DNA of 64,000 nucleotides from Terriglobales bacterium. Its GTDB lineage: Bacteria > Acidobacteriota > Terriglobia > Terriglobales > Acidobacteriaceae. The position numbers were made by a program, and so were the translations under genes. The notes below the pieces were generated by a model. It was not told the origin of the DNA. It ran no database searches and worked only from the letters and a program-made list of their open reading frames with translations. This document shows positions 34,036-41,541 of the stretch, in pieces; position 1 is the first letter of the stretch, and each line of letters begins with the position of its first letter. Location of the stretch: assembly GCA_035764005.1 (NCBI GenBank), contig DASTZZ010000027.1:1-64000 (forward strand), read 5' to 3'.

Positions 34036-36435
34036 TTGAACATTTCAAGGTCTTCGCGGAGGGAATTTCTTCGAAGCTGCGGGCTAGGCAGCTTAGCGCT
34101 CGCTGCCAATCCGATCTTGCACTGGCAGGGTTTCGGCGCAGCGACAAAGCCGCCAATCGCCGGAGCGGCTCAGCGAACGCTTTTATTAGATCGGGACTGG
34201 ATCTTCGGTGGAAGGGTGCGCGGCAATTCTTCCGCAAAGCAACTCGATGACTCTGCTTCAATCATCAGCCTTCCACATTGTGTCAGCGCGCTGTCTTGGC
34301 AAAACTGGGATCCTGCACAGTGGGAAGATCTCTGGATTTATCGCAAACGCTTCCAGCTCCCTGCGGAGTTGTCGGGGCTTCGCGTCTTCCTGCATTTCGA
34401 TCGAGTGATGACCGGCGCTGAGCCCTCGATCAATCATCACAAACTCCCGCCGCACCTCGGAGGCTACCTGCCGTTCCAGTATGAAATTACAGATTTCCTG
34501 GCGCCGACCGACAACGTGCTCGACGTAGTTGTGGATTCCCGTTGGAGCAATGTGCCTCCCGAAGGATCGCCAGGCGGGCCATCGACAATAGATTATCTGG
34601 AGCCGGGCGGCATTCACGGTTCGGTGCGCTTAAACGCGGTTCCCGCAATTTTCATCCGCGATGTGTTTGCAAGGCCTGTTCATGTGCTCGACGAGACTCG
34701 AGCCATCGACGTCACATGCTCGATCGACGCAGCTGCCCTCGCTTCTGCTGAGCTACAAATCGAATTGAGGAACAGTGCTGGTCAGGTGCTCTCGCGGACG
34801 CGAAAGCAGGTAAGCATAGAGAAGGTTGGGCAAACTGAGGTAAAACTGGTTCTATCCCGCATTGGGAACATCTCGCTGTGGGACATAGATTCTCCTCAGC
34901 TATATGACGTGGTTTGCACGTTGTGGATCGATGGCAAACCAGCGCACGATTATCGAGTACGGATTGGATTCCGCGATGCTCGTTTCGAACTCGATGGATT
35001 CTTCCTAAATGGACGGCGTCTGCAACTCTTCGGTTTAAACCGGCATGAGTTGTTTCCATACGTCGGCGCTGCCATGCCGGCTCGAGTTATGCGCCGTGAT
35101 GCGGAGATCCTGCGCAAAGATTTCAATTGCAACATCGTTCGCTGCTCGCACTATCCCCAGTCAGAAGCATTTCTCGATCGCTGCGACGAACTCGGCTTGA
35201 TGGTGTGGGAAGAAGTTCCCGGCTGGCAGTACATAGGCGACGATACTTGGAAGGACCTGTTGGTCCGAGATACGAAAGATATGATCGTTCGCGATCGCAA
35301 TCATCCTTCCATCGTGATATGGGGAGTGCGCGCGAACGAGTCGGCGAATGACGTCGAACTCTATGGACGCACGACCAGTGCGGCAAAGAGCCTCGACGAT
35401 TCGCGGCCAGCTTCCGGCTCGATGACGCCTTCGTCGCGAAAAGACTGGAAAGAACGCTGGCACGAGGACGTATTCGCCTTCGACGACTACCATTCCGCTC
35501 CTGACGGCACTGTCGGCATTGAAGAGCCGGTAGAGGCAGTTCCCTATTTCCTTGCGGAAGCTGTGGGCCAATTCAACTATGAGCGTCGCAAGGGTTTTGA
35601 CAATCGTTACCGCCGCGCCGGCGACGTGCACTTGCAGCAGCAGCAAGCCCTCTGGCACGCGCAAGCTCACGACAAAGCCGCGGCCAACCGTCGCTTCTGC
35701 GGAGTGATTGCGTGGTGTGCATTCGACTATGGAAGTCTTATGAATGCCTACCAGACGGTGAAGTGCCCCGGCGTTGCAGACGTGTTTCGCATTCCCAAAC
35801 TGGGAGCTTCGTTTTATTTGTCTCAGGTCGATCCGAAGATCCGTTCCGTCATTCAACCGAGCTTCTACTGGGATTTTGGGCCGCAGACTCCGCATGGGCC
35901 AGGAAAGCGCGCGGCAATCTTTTCTAATTGTGATCGGCTGGAGCTTTCCATCGGCGGAAAACCGCACTCGACTCTGTATCCAGATCGGGAAGGCTTTCCC
36001 AATCTGAAATACCCGCCGTTTGTCGCCGATCTCGAGATCGACGGAGCTGGAAATCCTGAGCTGCGCATCGATGGCTTCGTAGCGGGACGGATGGTGCTCT
36101 CGCGCAAATTCTCCTCTGACCACTCGCAGGATGGCTTTCGGCTAAAGTCGGACGACCCTGAACTGGTTGGCGATGGCATCGATGCAACCAGGCTGGCTTT
36201 CGGAGTCGTCGATAAATATGGAGCGGAGCGGGCCTTTGCCGGCGGAAGCGTAAGGTTTGAGATTACTGGTCCCGGAGTCATTGTTGGTGATAACCCATTC
36301 TCCCTCGAAGCCAGCGGCGGAGTTGGAGCGGTCTGGATTCGAACCGTTCCGAACGCTCGCGGCGATATTCGAATAGAAGCGACGCATTCGACGTTAGGAG
36401 CTGCGCGCGCCCAGATCAGGGTTCAGAAGCAGTAG
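34036..36435 (+). CDS. Tat-exported glycoside hydrolase family 2 protein (beta-galactosidase-like)
   Basis: The start is TTG at 34036; it places a twin-arginine signal S-R-R-E-F-L-R-S at residues 7-14, followed by a hydrophobic core, so the folded enzyme is exported by Tat. The 799-residue product has the GH2 order: a sugar-binding jelly roll (W-I-Y-R-K-R-F-Q), an Ig-like domain, and a TIM barrel from about residue 320 beginning with G-L-N-R-H-E. It carries the acid/base Glu in I-V-I-W-G-V-R-A-N-E (about 435) and a nucleophile candidate Glu in P-Y-F-L-A-E-A-V (about 513). Substrate could be beta-galactoside, beta-glucuronide or beta-mannoside. A W-C-A-F-D-Y-G motif near the barrel end is typical of the family. 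Confidence 0.85.
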   Translation: MNISRSSRREFLRSCGLGSLALAANPILHWQGFGAATKPPIAGAAQRTLLLDRDWIFGGRVRGNSSAKQLDDSASIISLPHCVSALSWQNWDPAQWEDLWIYRKRFQLPAELSGLRVFLHFDRVMTGAEPSINHHKLPPHLGGYLPFQYEITDFLAPTDNVLDVVVDSRWSNVPPEGSPGGPSTIDYLEPGGIHGSVRLNAVPAIFIRDVFARPVHVLDETRAIDVTCSIDAAALASAELQIELRNSAGQVLSRTRKQVSIEKVGQTEVKLVLSRIGNISLWDIDSPQLYDVVCTLWIDGKPAHDYRVRIGFRDARFELDGFFLNGRRLQLFGLNRHELFPYVGAAMPARVMRRDAEILRKDFNCNIVRCSHYPQSEAFLDRCDELGLMVWEEVPGWQYIGDDTWKDLLVRDTKDMIVRDRNHPSIVIWGVRANESANDVELYGRTTSAAKSLDDSRPASGSMTPSSRKDWKERWHEDVFAFDDYHSAPDGTVGIEEPVEAVPYFLAEAVGQFNYERRKGFDNRYRRAGDVHLQQQQALWHAQAHDKAAANRRFCGVIAWCAFDYGSLMNAYQTVKCPGVADVFRIPKLGASFYLSQVDPKIRSVIQPSFYWDFGPQTPHGPGKRAAIFSNCDRLELSIGGKPHSTLYPDREGFPNLKYPPFVADLEIDGAGNPELRIDGFVAGRMVLSRKFSSDHSQDGFRLKSDDPELVGDGIDATRLAFGVVDKYGAERAFAGGSVRFEITGPGVIVGDNPFSLEASGGVGAVWIRTVPNARGDIRIEATHSTLGAARAQIRVQKQ

Positions 36436-36447
36436 GTACGGAACTGC

Positions 36448-38262
36448 TTAGTGCAGCCACCAGAGGAACGCAAGCCCGACAATCGCTGTCCCGAAGGACA
36501 TCCACGCGACGTAGTCTCCGGGATGCCCGCTATGTGCTCGTCTTAGCCATGAACTTCCCAATTCAAGACTGCGCGTGAAGTTCACTGCGCGACCGAGCTT
36601 ATCCCGAAAGACAGTGCTCAGCGCTAGCAAGACCGCAAGCAGCAAAGCAATCACCGAATGAACAATGGACGATGAGAGATTCTCGGTTTCAGCGTTGTGC
36701 GCTGAAGTAATCTGCACGTTCTCGAGCACGCTCTGCGCGTACGCGTTCTGATTCGCGAACCCGTGCGCGGAGTCGATGGCTCTGCTTTGTATTTGCGGCA
36801 GAAACGTGAGGACGATACCAAGCAATATCAGCGCGGCGGCAGGCAAAAACATTGCCGCAGGGGTTCGTTCATGACTCTGTTCCGTTTCAGGCTTCTCTTC
36901 GATTTGAGAGGATTTGTCGCTTGGCGCCGGCTGACCCCATCCAAAAAAGATTCTGAAGGCCATTCGGAGGACCGCAGCGCTGGTGAGGACCTCAGCAAAA
37001 ATAAAGATGTAGACGAGCCAGTGCAGATGCACTGCTTCAGCAGAATGGGAAACGAAATGTTCCCCCAGCAAGGTGGCAAATGGCGGCGCGCCTGCCAAGC
37101 CCCATGCTCCCAGGATGAACAGTGCGGCGGTGTACCACATGCCACGTCCACATCCATGAAGATGGTCTTCGCCGATCTTCTGAAAGCGATGCAGCACGAT
37201 CCCTGCGCATAGGAACAGCCCACCTTTGATCACTCCATGGGAAAGCACATAGAGAACGAATCCCGCGAGTGCGCCAGGTGATAGCAAACCGACACCGACG
37301 AGCATGAGTCCGGAATGGGCAATCGTCGAAAACGCTAGCAGCCGTTTGAGGTGGTGTTCGGCATAACACATCACCGCACCGACAACTGCGGTGATCGAGG
37401 CCATGATTGTGAAAATCATGCGCAGCTCATGCGCGTGTCCTGCGAGGCTTCCCGCGAAGATCGTCCAGTAAATCCGAGCCACAGCGTAGATTCCAAGTTC
37501 CACCATCACTCCAGAGAAGAGCACGCACACAGGACTTGGCGCGACAGCATGCGCGTCGGCGAGCCAGAAATGAAAAGGAACGATGGCCGCTTTGGCGAGA
37601 TACCCAACAACGATCAGCAGAAATGCGAGCAGCACAAGCGCATCGGCATGCGTGCCCAGCGATCGTCCGACCTGCGCAAAATTGAGCGCGCCGGTACGGG
37701 CATAAAGCATCCCGATGCCCATCACGATCATGAATGCGCCGACGGTATTTACGATGGCGAAATTGAATGCGCCTTGCAGCGGAGCCGGTTCGAGTGTCTT
37801 GAGTCCGCAGAGCGCGAAAGCGGAGACGCTCATTAGCTCGAAGAAGACAAACAGATTGAAAAGGTCGCCGGTATAGCTGAAGCCGCACATGGCGGCCATG
37901 AAGATCAACATCAGCGGTTGAAAATGATTTTCTGTATCTTCAAAGATCTTCCAGGAGAAGATCAGGCCGGCAAGCGTAAGCACCGCGACCAGTAGAGCCA
38001 GCGCCGCGCCGAATGTGTCCACCACGAAGCTGATGCCGAGAGCGACGCCTCCGCTGCGCGGCCACCAATTCCCAAACCAGTACACCTGTGGCTGCGACCA
38101 GGTGCCGTGCAAAATGATCGCAGTCATCCACAAGTTCGCTGCGGCGGTCGCAATGGCGAGAAGGTCACACGCGCGGCGTCCAATGCCTTTGCCGGCGAAG
38201 GCCAGAAACGCCGCTACGATCAGCGGAATTGCAATCGGCAGTGGGATCAGTGCTGTGGTCAT
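36448..38262 (-). CDS. mrpD: Mrp/Mbh antiporter large subunit (MrpD/MbhH type)
   Basis: The 604-residue product is a NuoL/M/N-like proton-translocating subunit with about fourteen helices. Key residues are visible: the helix-5 glutamate in F-V-F-F-E-L-M-S, the helix-7 lysine in G-Y-L-A-K-A-A-I-V-P-F-H-F-W-L, and the family segment A-P-S-P-V-C-V-L-F-S-G-V-M-V. A C-terminal extension with two more helices is typical of MrpD/MbhH relatives. It is the last gene of a minus-strand operon whose order equals mbhA to mbhH. It overlaps the stop of the preceding gene by one base. No MrpA-type subunit or hydrogenase follows; the next gene is convergent GH2. Confidence 0.9.
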   Translation of the reverse strand: MTTALIPLPIAIPLIVAAFLAFAGKGIGRRACDLLAIATAAANLWMTAIILHGTWSQPQVYWFGNWWPRSGGVALGISFVVDTFGAALALLVAVLTLAGLIFSWKIFEDTENHFQPLMLIFMAAMCGFSYTGDLFNLFVFFELMSVSAFALCGLKTLEPAPLQGAFNFAIVNTVGAFMIVMGIGMLYARTGALNFAQVGRSLGTHADALVLLAFLLIVVGYLAKAAIVPFHFWLADAHAVAPSPVCVLFSGVMVELGIYAVARIYWTIFAGSLAGHAHELRMIFTIMASITAVVGAVMCYAEHHLKRLLAFSTIAHSGLMLVGVGLLSPGALAGFVLYVLSHGVIKGGLFLCAGIVLHRFQKIGEDHLHGCGRGMWYTAALFILGAWGLAGAPPFATLLGEHFVSHSAEAVHLHWLVYIFIFAEVLTSAAVLRMAFRIFFGWGQPAPSDKSSQIEEKPETEQSHERTPAAMFLPAAALILLGIVLTFLPQIQSRAIDSAHGFANQNAYAQSVLENVQITSAHNAETENLSSSIVHSVIALLLAVLLALSTVFRDKLGRAVNFTRSLELGSSWLRRAHSGHPGDYVAWMSFGTAIVGLAFLWWLH

Positions 38263-38612
38263 CAGCCCATCAGGAATCGTAGTTCCTCAGGATCAACCGT
38301 TCCCGCCAGTTCATTGGCTTTGACGACCATTGAAAGCAGGAGCGCCATCACTGCGGCTTCAACCACAATGTCGGTGAGCATCAACGCTTGTACCAGCGGA
38401 TCGACTACGCTCGTGCCGACGGGAATGTCCGCAAACACGGGAGCGGTGCCGCCCACTTTGTATCCAATCGCGAGCAGCAAAACGTAAGTTGAGGTCTGGA
38501 GAATTGCCACGCAGACGACCTGGTGCACAAGGTTCTTGCTCGTGACGATTCCATATAGTCCCCAAAGGAAGACCCATGCGGCAACTGCATACGGCAGGTA
38601 AGCCAGCATCAT
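38262..38612 (-). CDS. mrpC: Mrp antiporter subunit C (NuoK-like)
   Basis: The 116-residue product has three transmembrane helices and the NuoK/MrpC pattern. A conserved acidic residue lies in the second half of A-L-M-L-T-D-I-V-V-E-A-A-V, and the helix S-T-Y-V-L-L-L-A-I-G-Y-K comes before it. It forms the small membrane subunit next to the large antiporter subunit. Its start overlaps the stop of mrpB (ATGA type, 38609-38612) and its own stop overlaps the next start by one base. Confidence 0.9.
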   Translation of the reverse strand: MMLAYLPYAVAAWVFLWGLYGIVTSKNLVHQVVCVAILQTSTYVLLLAIGYKVGGTAPVFADIPVGTSVVDPLVQALMLTDIVVEAAVMALLLSMVVKANELAGTVDPEELRFLMG

Positions 38613-39367
38613 TTCTCCTTCCGCAGGCGTTCTTCGATGATTTCGCGCAAGTAGTTCTGCATCAACAGCACGAAACCGCCGGCGATTTCTAAGCCGACGA
38701 CGGCGCTAATCACAGCAATCGTGCCCGACGAGAACAAATCTCCTGTAGTTCCGAGAGGCACAATGTTGGTTAGAAAATGAGCGCCGAAGAGAAGCGCGGC
38801 CGTTCCGATAGCCGCATAGCCGGCGGCTCCGCCACACTCGGCGAGCTTCACGAGTGGACTGGAAACAATCGCTTCGAAGGTTTTTACATTGCCCGACAAA
38901 TAGACAACCAGCGGAGCAGAAGCCAAAATTACTCCACCCTGAAATCCGCCTCCTGGCGTGAGCTGACCGTGAGTCGCCATGTACACGCCGAAGACGATCA
39001 TGATCCCGACCATCGCCTGCATGCTCACGCGCAGCGTATCTGAGATTGGCAATGTGTCTTCCGACTTTGTCTCGCGCTTCCCCTTCTTGTCCTCGTCTCC
39101 CGCAGGACGAAAGAGCAGCAGTACGCCCAGCACTGACGCGAAGAAGATGAATTCCTCTCCAAGGGTGTCGAATGCACGATAGTCATAGTTGATGGCGTTC
39201 ACTACGTCGGTTGCATGTCGCTCGTACACCGCGACCTGCGTGACAGCGTTTCCGTAGGGTCCTCGATAATCGCCGAGAGGCGGAAGATCGCGAATTCCGC
39301 AGGCAAAGACAAACGCCAGCACCGCAGCCGAACACAAAAAGAAAGCAGTCCGCGTTCGGGAACTCAT
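38609..39367 (-). CDS. mrpB: Fused MbhE-MbhF (MrpA C-terminus plus MrpB) subunit
   Basis: The 252-residue product combines two parts. Residues 1-90 resemble MbhE / the MrpA C-terminal segment, with N-A-I-N-Y-D-Y-R-A-F-D-T-L-G-E-E before a helix. Residues about 110-245 are MrpB, with H-G-Q-L-T-P-G-G-G-F-Q-G-G-V-I and four helices. In archaeal Mbh these are separate genes (mbhE and mbhF), so this is a fusion. It keeps the correct position in the operon, between the DUF4040 (MbhD-like) gene and mrpC, with four-base overlaps on both sides. Confidence 0.88.
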   Translation of the reverse strand: MSSRTRTAFFLCSAAVLAFVFACGIRDLPPLGDYRGPYGNAVTQVAVYERHATDVVNAINYDYRAFDTLGEEFIFFASVLGVLLLFRPAGDEDKKGKRETKSEDTLPISDTLRVSMQAMVGIMIVFGVYMATHGQLTPGGGFQGGVILASAPLVVYLSGNVKTFEAIVSSPLVKLAECGGAAGYAAIGTAALLFGAHFLTNIVPLGTTGDLFSSGTIAVISAVVGLEIAGGFVLLMQNYLREIIEERLRKEK

Positions 39368-39627
39368 TTCTTCCCTTCGCGCTCACGCCGGAGATTCTGA
39401 CGACGCATCTTCGTGAGCGCCAGCATAATCATCAGCGGCAACATCACAGCTCCAATCGTGATCTGCGACAGCGCCACATCAGGAGCTTGAAATATGAAGA
39501 ACATCAGAGCGCAGATCAGGCCATAAAAGCTCAGGGTCACTACCTGCGATTTCGGATCGCGGCTTAACACGACTGCCGGAGCCACTCCGGCTACGAGCAA
39601 CAGGATGACCCATTGCAGCAATCGCAT
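39364..39627 (-). CDS. MbhD-like (DUF4040) subunit
   Basis: The 87-residue product has three short helices and the segment V-T-L-S-F-Y-G-L-I-C-A-L-M-F-F, then Q-A-P-D-V-A-L-S-Q-I-T-I-G-A, which is the DUF4040/MbhD signature equal to the first part of the MrpA C-terminal region. It has a conserved acidic residue in P-D-V-A. It starts inside the stop of mrpG and ends overlapping the next start, so translation is coupled throughout the operon. Confidence 0.88.
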   Translation of the reverse strand: MRLLQWVILLLVAGVAPAVVLSRDPKSQVVTLSFYGLICALMFFIFQAPDVALSQITIGAVMLPLMIMLALTKMRRQNLRREREGKK

Positions 39628-39980
39628 CAGCCTTGCTCCTCTTCTACTCTTTCGTCAGAAGAGAGAATCGGGACTTCTTCGCCCTCCGCAGGATCCCAAT
39701 CTGGGACTTCCGCAATGCGGAATGCGCGTGCAGCCGCGTGCGTCACAATGGTGTTCATGCTCACCAGGACCAGAACGACAAAGAGCGCTTTGAACGATTC
39801 CGGCTTGAGTCCTCTTTGAATAAAGATTGCAATGCAGATCAGCAATGAGCTCAGCGAAGCGGGGGGAGCGATGTAGTGCATGCGCTGATAGGGATCGTGG
39901 ACCCGCAGCATTCCCAAAACGGAGATGATCGTGATCAGCACTGCGGCAGCGAGAAAGACGTCGATCAGAATGGCCTTCAT
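39627..39980 (-). CDS. mrpG: Mrp antiporter subunit G
   Basis: The 117-residue product has three helices and the MnhG/MrpG signature: F-L-A-A-A-V-L-I-T-I-I-S-V-L-G-M-L-R, then D-P-Y-Q-R-M-H-Y, then T-H-A-A-A-R-A-F after the last helix. The C-terminal 30 residues are acidic and cytoplasmic. It overlaps mrpF upstream by four bases. Confidence 0.9.
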   Translation of the reverse strand: MKAILIDVFLAAAVLITIISVLGMLRVHDPYQRMHYIAPPASLSSLLICIAIFIQRGLKPESFKALFVVLVLVSMNTIVTHAAARAFRIAEVPDWDPAEGEEVPILSSDERVEEEQG

Positions 39981-40231
39981 CGCAGATGTCGCGCAAAGAA
40001 ACGCGCGAAGACGATTCCGCCGCCGAAAGACATCAAAGCCAGCGTGATCGCGAGGTCCATCATCGGCATGCGGTTGAATGCCAGTGTCAGCAGCATCATC
40101 AGTAGCGTGATCACAACGCCCGCCATATAGAACGAAACCAGACGCTGACGCGGATCGCCTTTGCTCGCCAGCCAGGTGAGAGGCACCAGAACGAAGATCA
40201 TCACTTGGGCTGCAAGCTCCCAGACATTCAT
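39977..40231 (-). CDS. mrpF: Mrp antiporter subunit F
   Basis: The frame is open upstream to 40348, but the ATG at 40231 lies in the ATGA overlap with the mrpE stop (40228-40231), which defines the start. The 84-residue product has three helices and the MrpF features D-P-R-Q-R-L-V in the first loop and M-M-D-L-A-I-T-L-A-L-M-S-F in the last helix, then F-A-R-F-F. Confidence 0.9.
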   Translation of the reverse strand: MNVWELAAQVMIFVLVPLTWLASKGDPRQRLVSFYMAGVVITLLMMLLTLAFNRMPMMDLAITLALMSFGGGIVFARFFARHLR

Positions 40232-40710
40232 GGCAAAGCTCCTAAGTCTTGCGTCATCTTCGGAACTGAGCTGCGCTCGATCTGATGAAAGAGGAGCGTC
40301 TGATCGCTTGCGTTTATGCCCAGGACAATGAAATTCGGCGCCGCACACGTGTATCCAGCGGCAAGCACTCGACGCGCATTTGCCCGGGGATCGTCTTTAT
40401 CGCCGGCATCGAAACGCGCAATTCGGAAAAGGGACTTCGCCGGTTTGATGCCGATCAAGTCTTTCGCCGCAACGACAGCGATCTCCCACGTTCCGCTCAG
40501 CACGTACCACGGAAGCCGCCAGATCGCGAGCAAGTTCGATGCGGTGGGCCCAAATCTGGCGGGATACTGGAGATTGATCACCGCCATCCCACCCGTCGCG
40601 AGCACGGCTCCGATGGTGCCAATGAGGAGTTCATGGGTGGCAAACGATCCGGAAAAAACGATCCAGAACAGATAGAACGTGACCACGCTTATGCTTACCA
40701 ACAATGTCAT
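40228..40710 (-). CDS. mrpE: Mrp antiporter subunit E
   Basis: The 160-residue product has two N-terminal helices (F-Y-L-F-W-I-V-F-S-G-S-F and L-L-I-G-T-I-G-A-V-L-A) and a W-Y-V-L-S-G-T-W-E-I-A-V-V-A-A-K-D segment typical of MrpE, followed by a cytoplasmic domain with N-F-I-V-L-G-I-N. It is the first gene of the seven-gene operon, so the promoter should lie in 40711-40944, shared with the divergent rhodanese gene. Confidence 0.9.
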   Translation of the reverse strand: MTLLVSISVVTFYLFWIVFSGSFATHELLIGTIGAVLATGGMAVINLQYPARFGPTASNLLAIWRLPWYVLSGTWEIAVVAAKDLIGIKPAKSLFRIARFDAGDKDDPRANARRVLAAGYTCAAPNFIVLGINASDQTLLFHQIERSSVPKMTQDLGALP

Positions 40711-40944
40711 TGTGGAACAGTCTTAGTTACAGCATCACCAGCTATATAGAGAACTCGCAAGGAGACGCGGTTGTATGCAGGCAGCTTGGCAGCGCGATGA
40801 ATGGACGTCGCCGCAGAACCGCCGCTTCGCGCCAAAATGCAACTGCCAGTCACGTTGGTCAGGGCCATCTTTGGAGATGACGCCGCACATCACACCCTCT
40901 GATCGTGCGAAGCCTGCGGGCAAACCAATCAGGGGGTCTTGCGA

Positions 40945-41292
40945 ATGTCAGATGATCTAAGAATTTCCATCGATGACCTGCGAAAACGAATGAAAGCGGG
41001 AGAAGACTCCACAATCCTCGACGTTCGCAACCCGACGGCATGGGCAGAGTCGGACGTAATGGTTCCGAATGCGCGCCGCGTTCCTCTCGATGATTTTGAA
41101 AGCCACCTTTACGAAATTCCCAAAAATAAACCGATTGTCGCGTATTGCACTTGACCAAACGAAGGTTCAAGCGCCAGTTTGGCGCAAAAGCTTCGCGAAC
41201 GTGGCTTTCAGAAGGTTTGGGCTCTTAAAGGCGGCTTCGATGCATGGCGCAATGCCGGTCTTCCTGTGGAGTCAAAGCTGGAGGCGGCGTAG
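40945..41292 (+). CDS. Rhodanese-domain protein with in-frame TGA, candidate selenoprotein
   Basis: The ATG at 40945 has AGGGGG at 40931-40936. The frame gives 69 residues, then TGA at 41152-41154, then 45 more residues to TAG at 41290-41292, about 115 in all. Both halves are rhodanese. Before the TGA are T-I-L-D-V-R-N-P-T, N-A-R-R-V-P-L-D-D and P-I-V-A-Y-C-T. After it come P-N-E-G-S-S-A, L-R-E-R-G-F-Q-K-V and L-K-G-G-F-D-A-W. Known single-domain relatives read Y-C-T/S-C-P-N-E, so the TGA replaces the second Cys. The first Cys, the usual sulphur acceptor, is kept. A hairpin fitting the bacterial SECIS model follows (separate entry). Reading the TGA as selenocysteine gives an intact C-x-U protein. 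The alternative is a nonsense mutation. No sel genes are in the window. Confidence 0.6.
41155..41195 (+). promoter_or_regulatory. Candidate bacterial SECIS hairpin
   Basis: Directly after the TGA is a two-tier stem-loop. The outer stem is CGAAG (41160-41164) with CTTCG (41191-41195). An internal loop separates it from the inner stem GCGCCA (41171-41176) with TGGCGC (41180-41185). The apical loop is GTT (41177-41179). The apical loop begins 22 nt after the TGA and its first base is G. Both fit the published bacterial SECIS description (apical loop about 16-37 nt from UGA, G among the first two loop bases). A second, competing pairing CCAAAC with GTTTGG is also possible. Confidence 0.5.
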
Positions 41293-41340
41293 AAGAGTTT
41301 CCGAGGTCAGTCCCAGATTCACGCTTAAGCCCACTTAGCA

Positions 41341-41530
41341 AGGCTGCGGAAAAATGCGGGCGCGACGAGGGTAACGGAACCGGCGCCGGTAGGCGGAGGG
41401 CAGCCGCGTGCGTTGCGGCTGCGTATCTACGCAATTGCTGGCAGTATCGTCGCATTCGGAGTTCGCCTTTCGGCGACCTCCGACCCACCGGCTACCGCCG
41501 GCGGTTCTGTTTTGCATTTTTCCGCAGCCT
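41341..41530. repeat. MITE-like inverted-repeat element
   Basis: The 17-mer AGGCTGCGGAAAAATGC at 41341-41357 is exactly inverted at 41514-41530, giving a 190-bp unit with perfect terminal inverted repeats. Inside are further hairpins (GGCGCCGG; GCCGCG with its complement), and there is no coding frame. The internal GGAACCGGCGCCGGTAGG also occurs at 57325-57342 in another repeat. It looks like a non-autonomous mobile or dispersed element. Confidence 0.6.
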
Positions 41531-41541
41531 GTTAGAGCCGA

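Noticed and set aside
35161-36123. A 320-codon minus-strand frame opposite the GH2 gene
   Set aside because: It lies wholly inside the GH2 coding region, which has clear catalytic motifs, and lacks a ribosome-binding site.
40945-41154. Rhodanese gene read as a complete short protein ending at the TGA
   Set aside because: It would lack the second half of the domain, although the sequence after the TGA in the same frame is clearly rhodanese.
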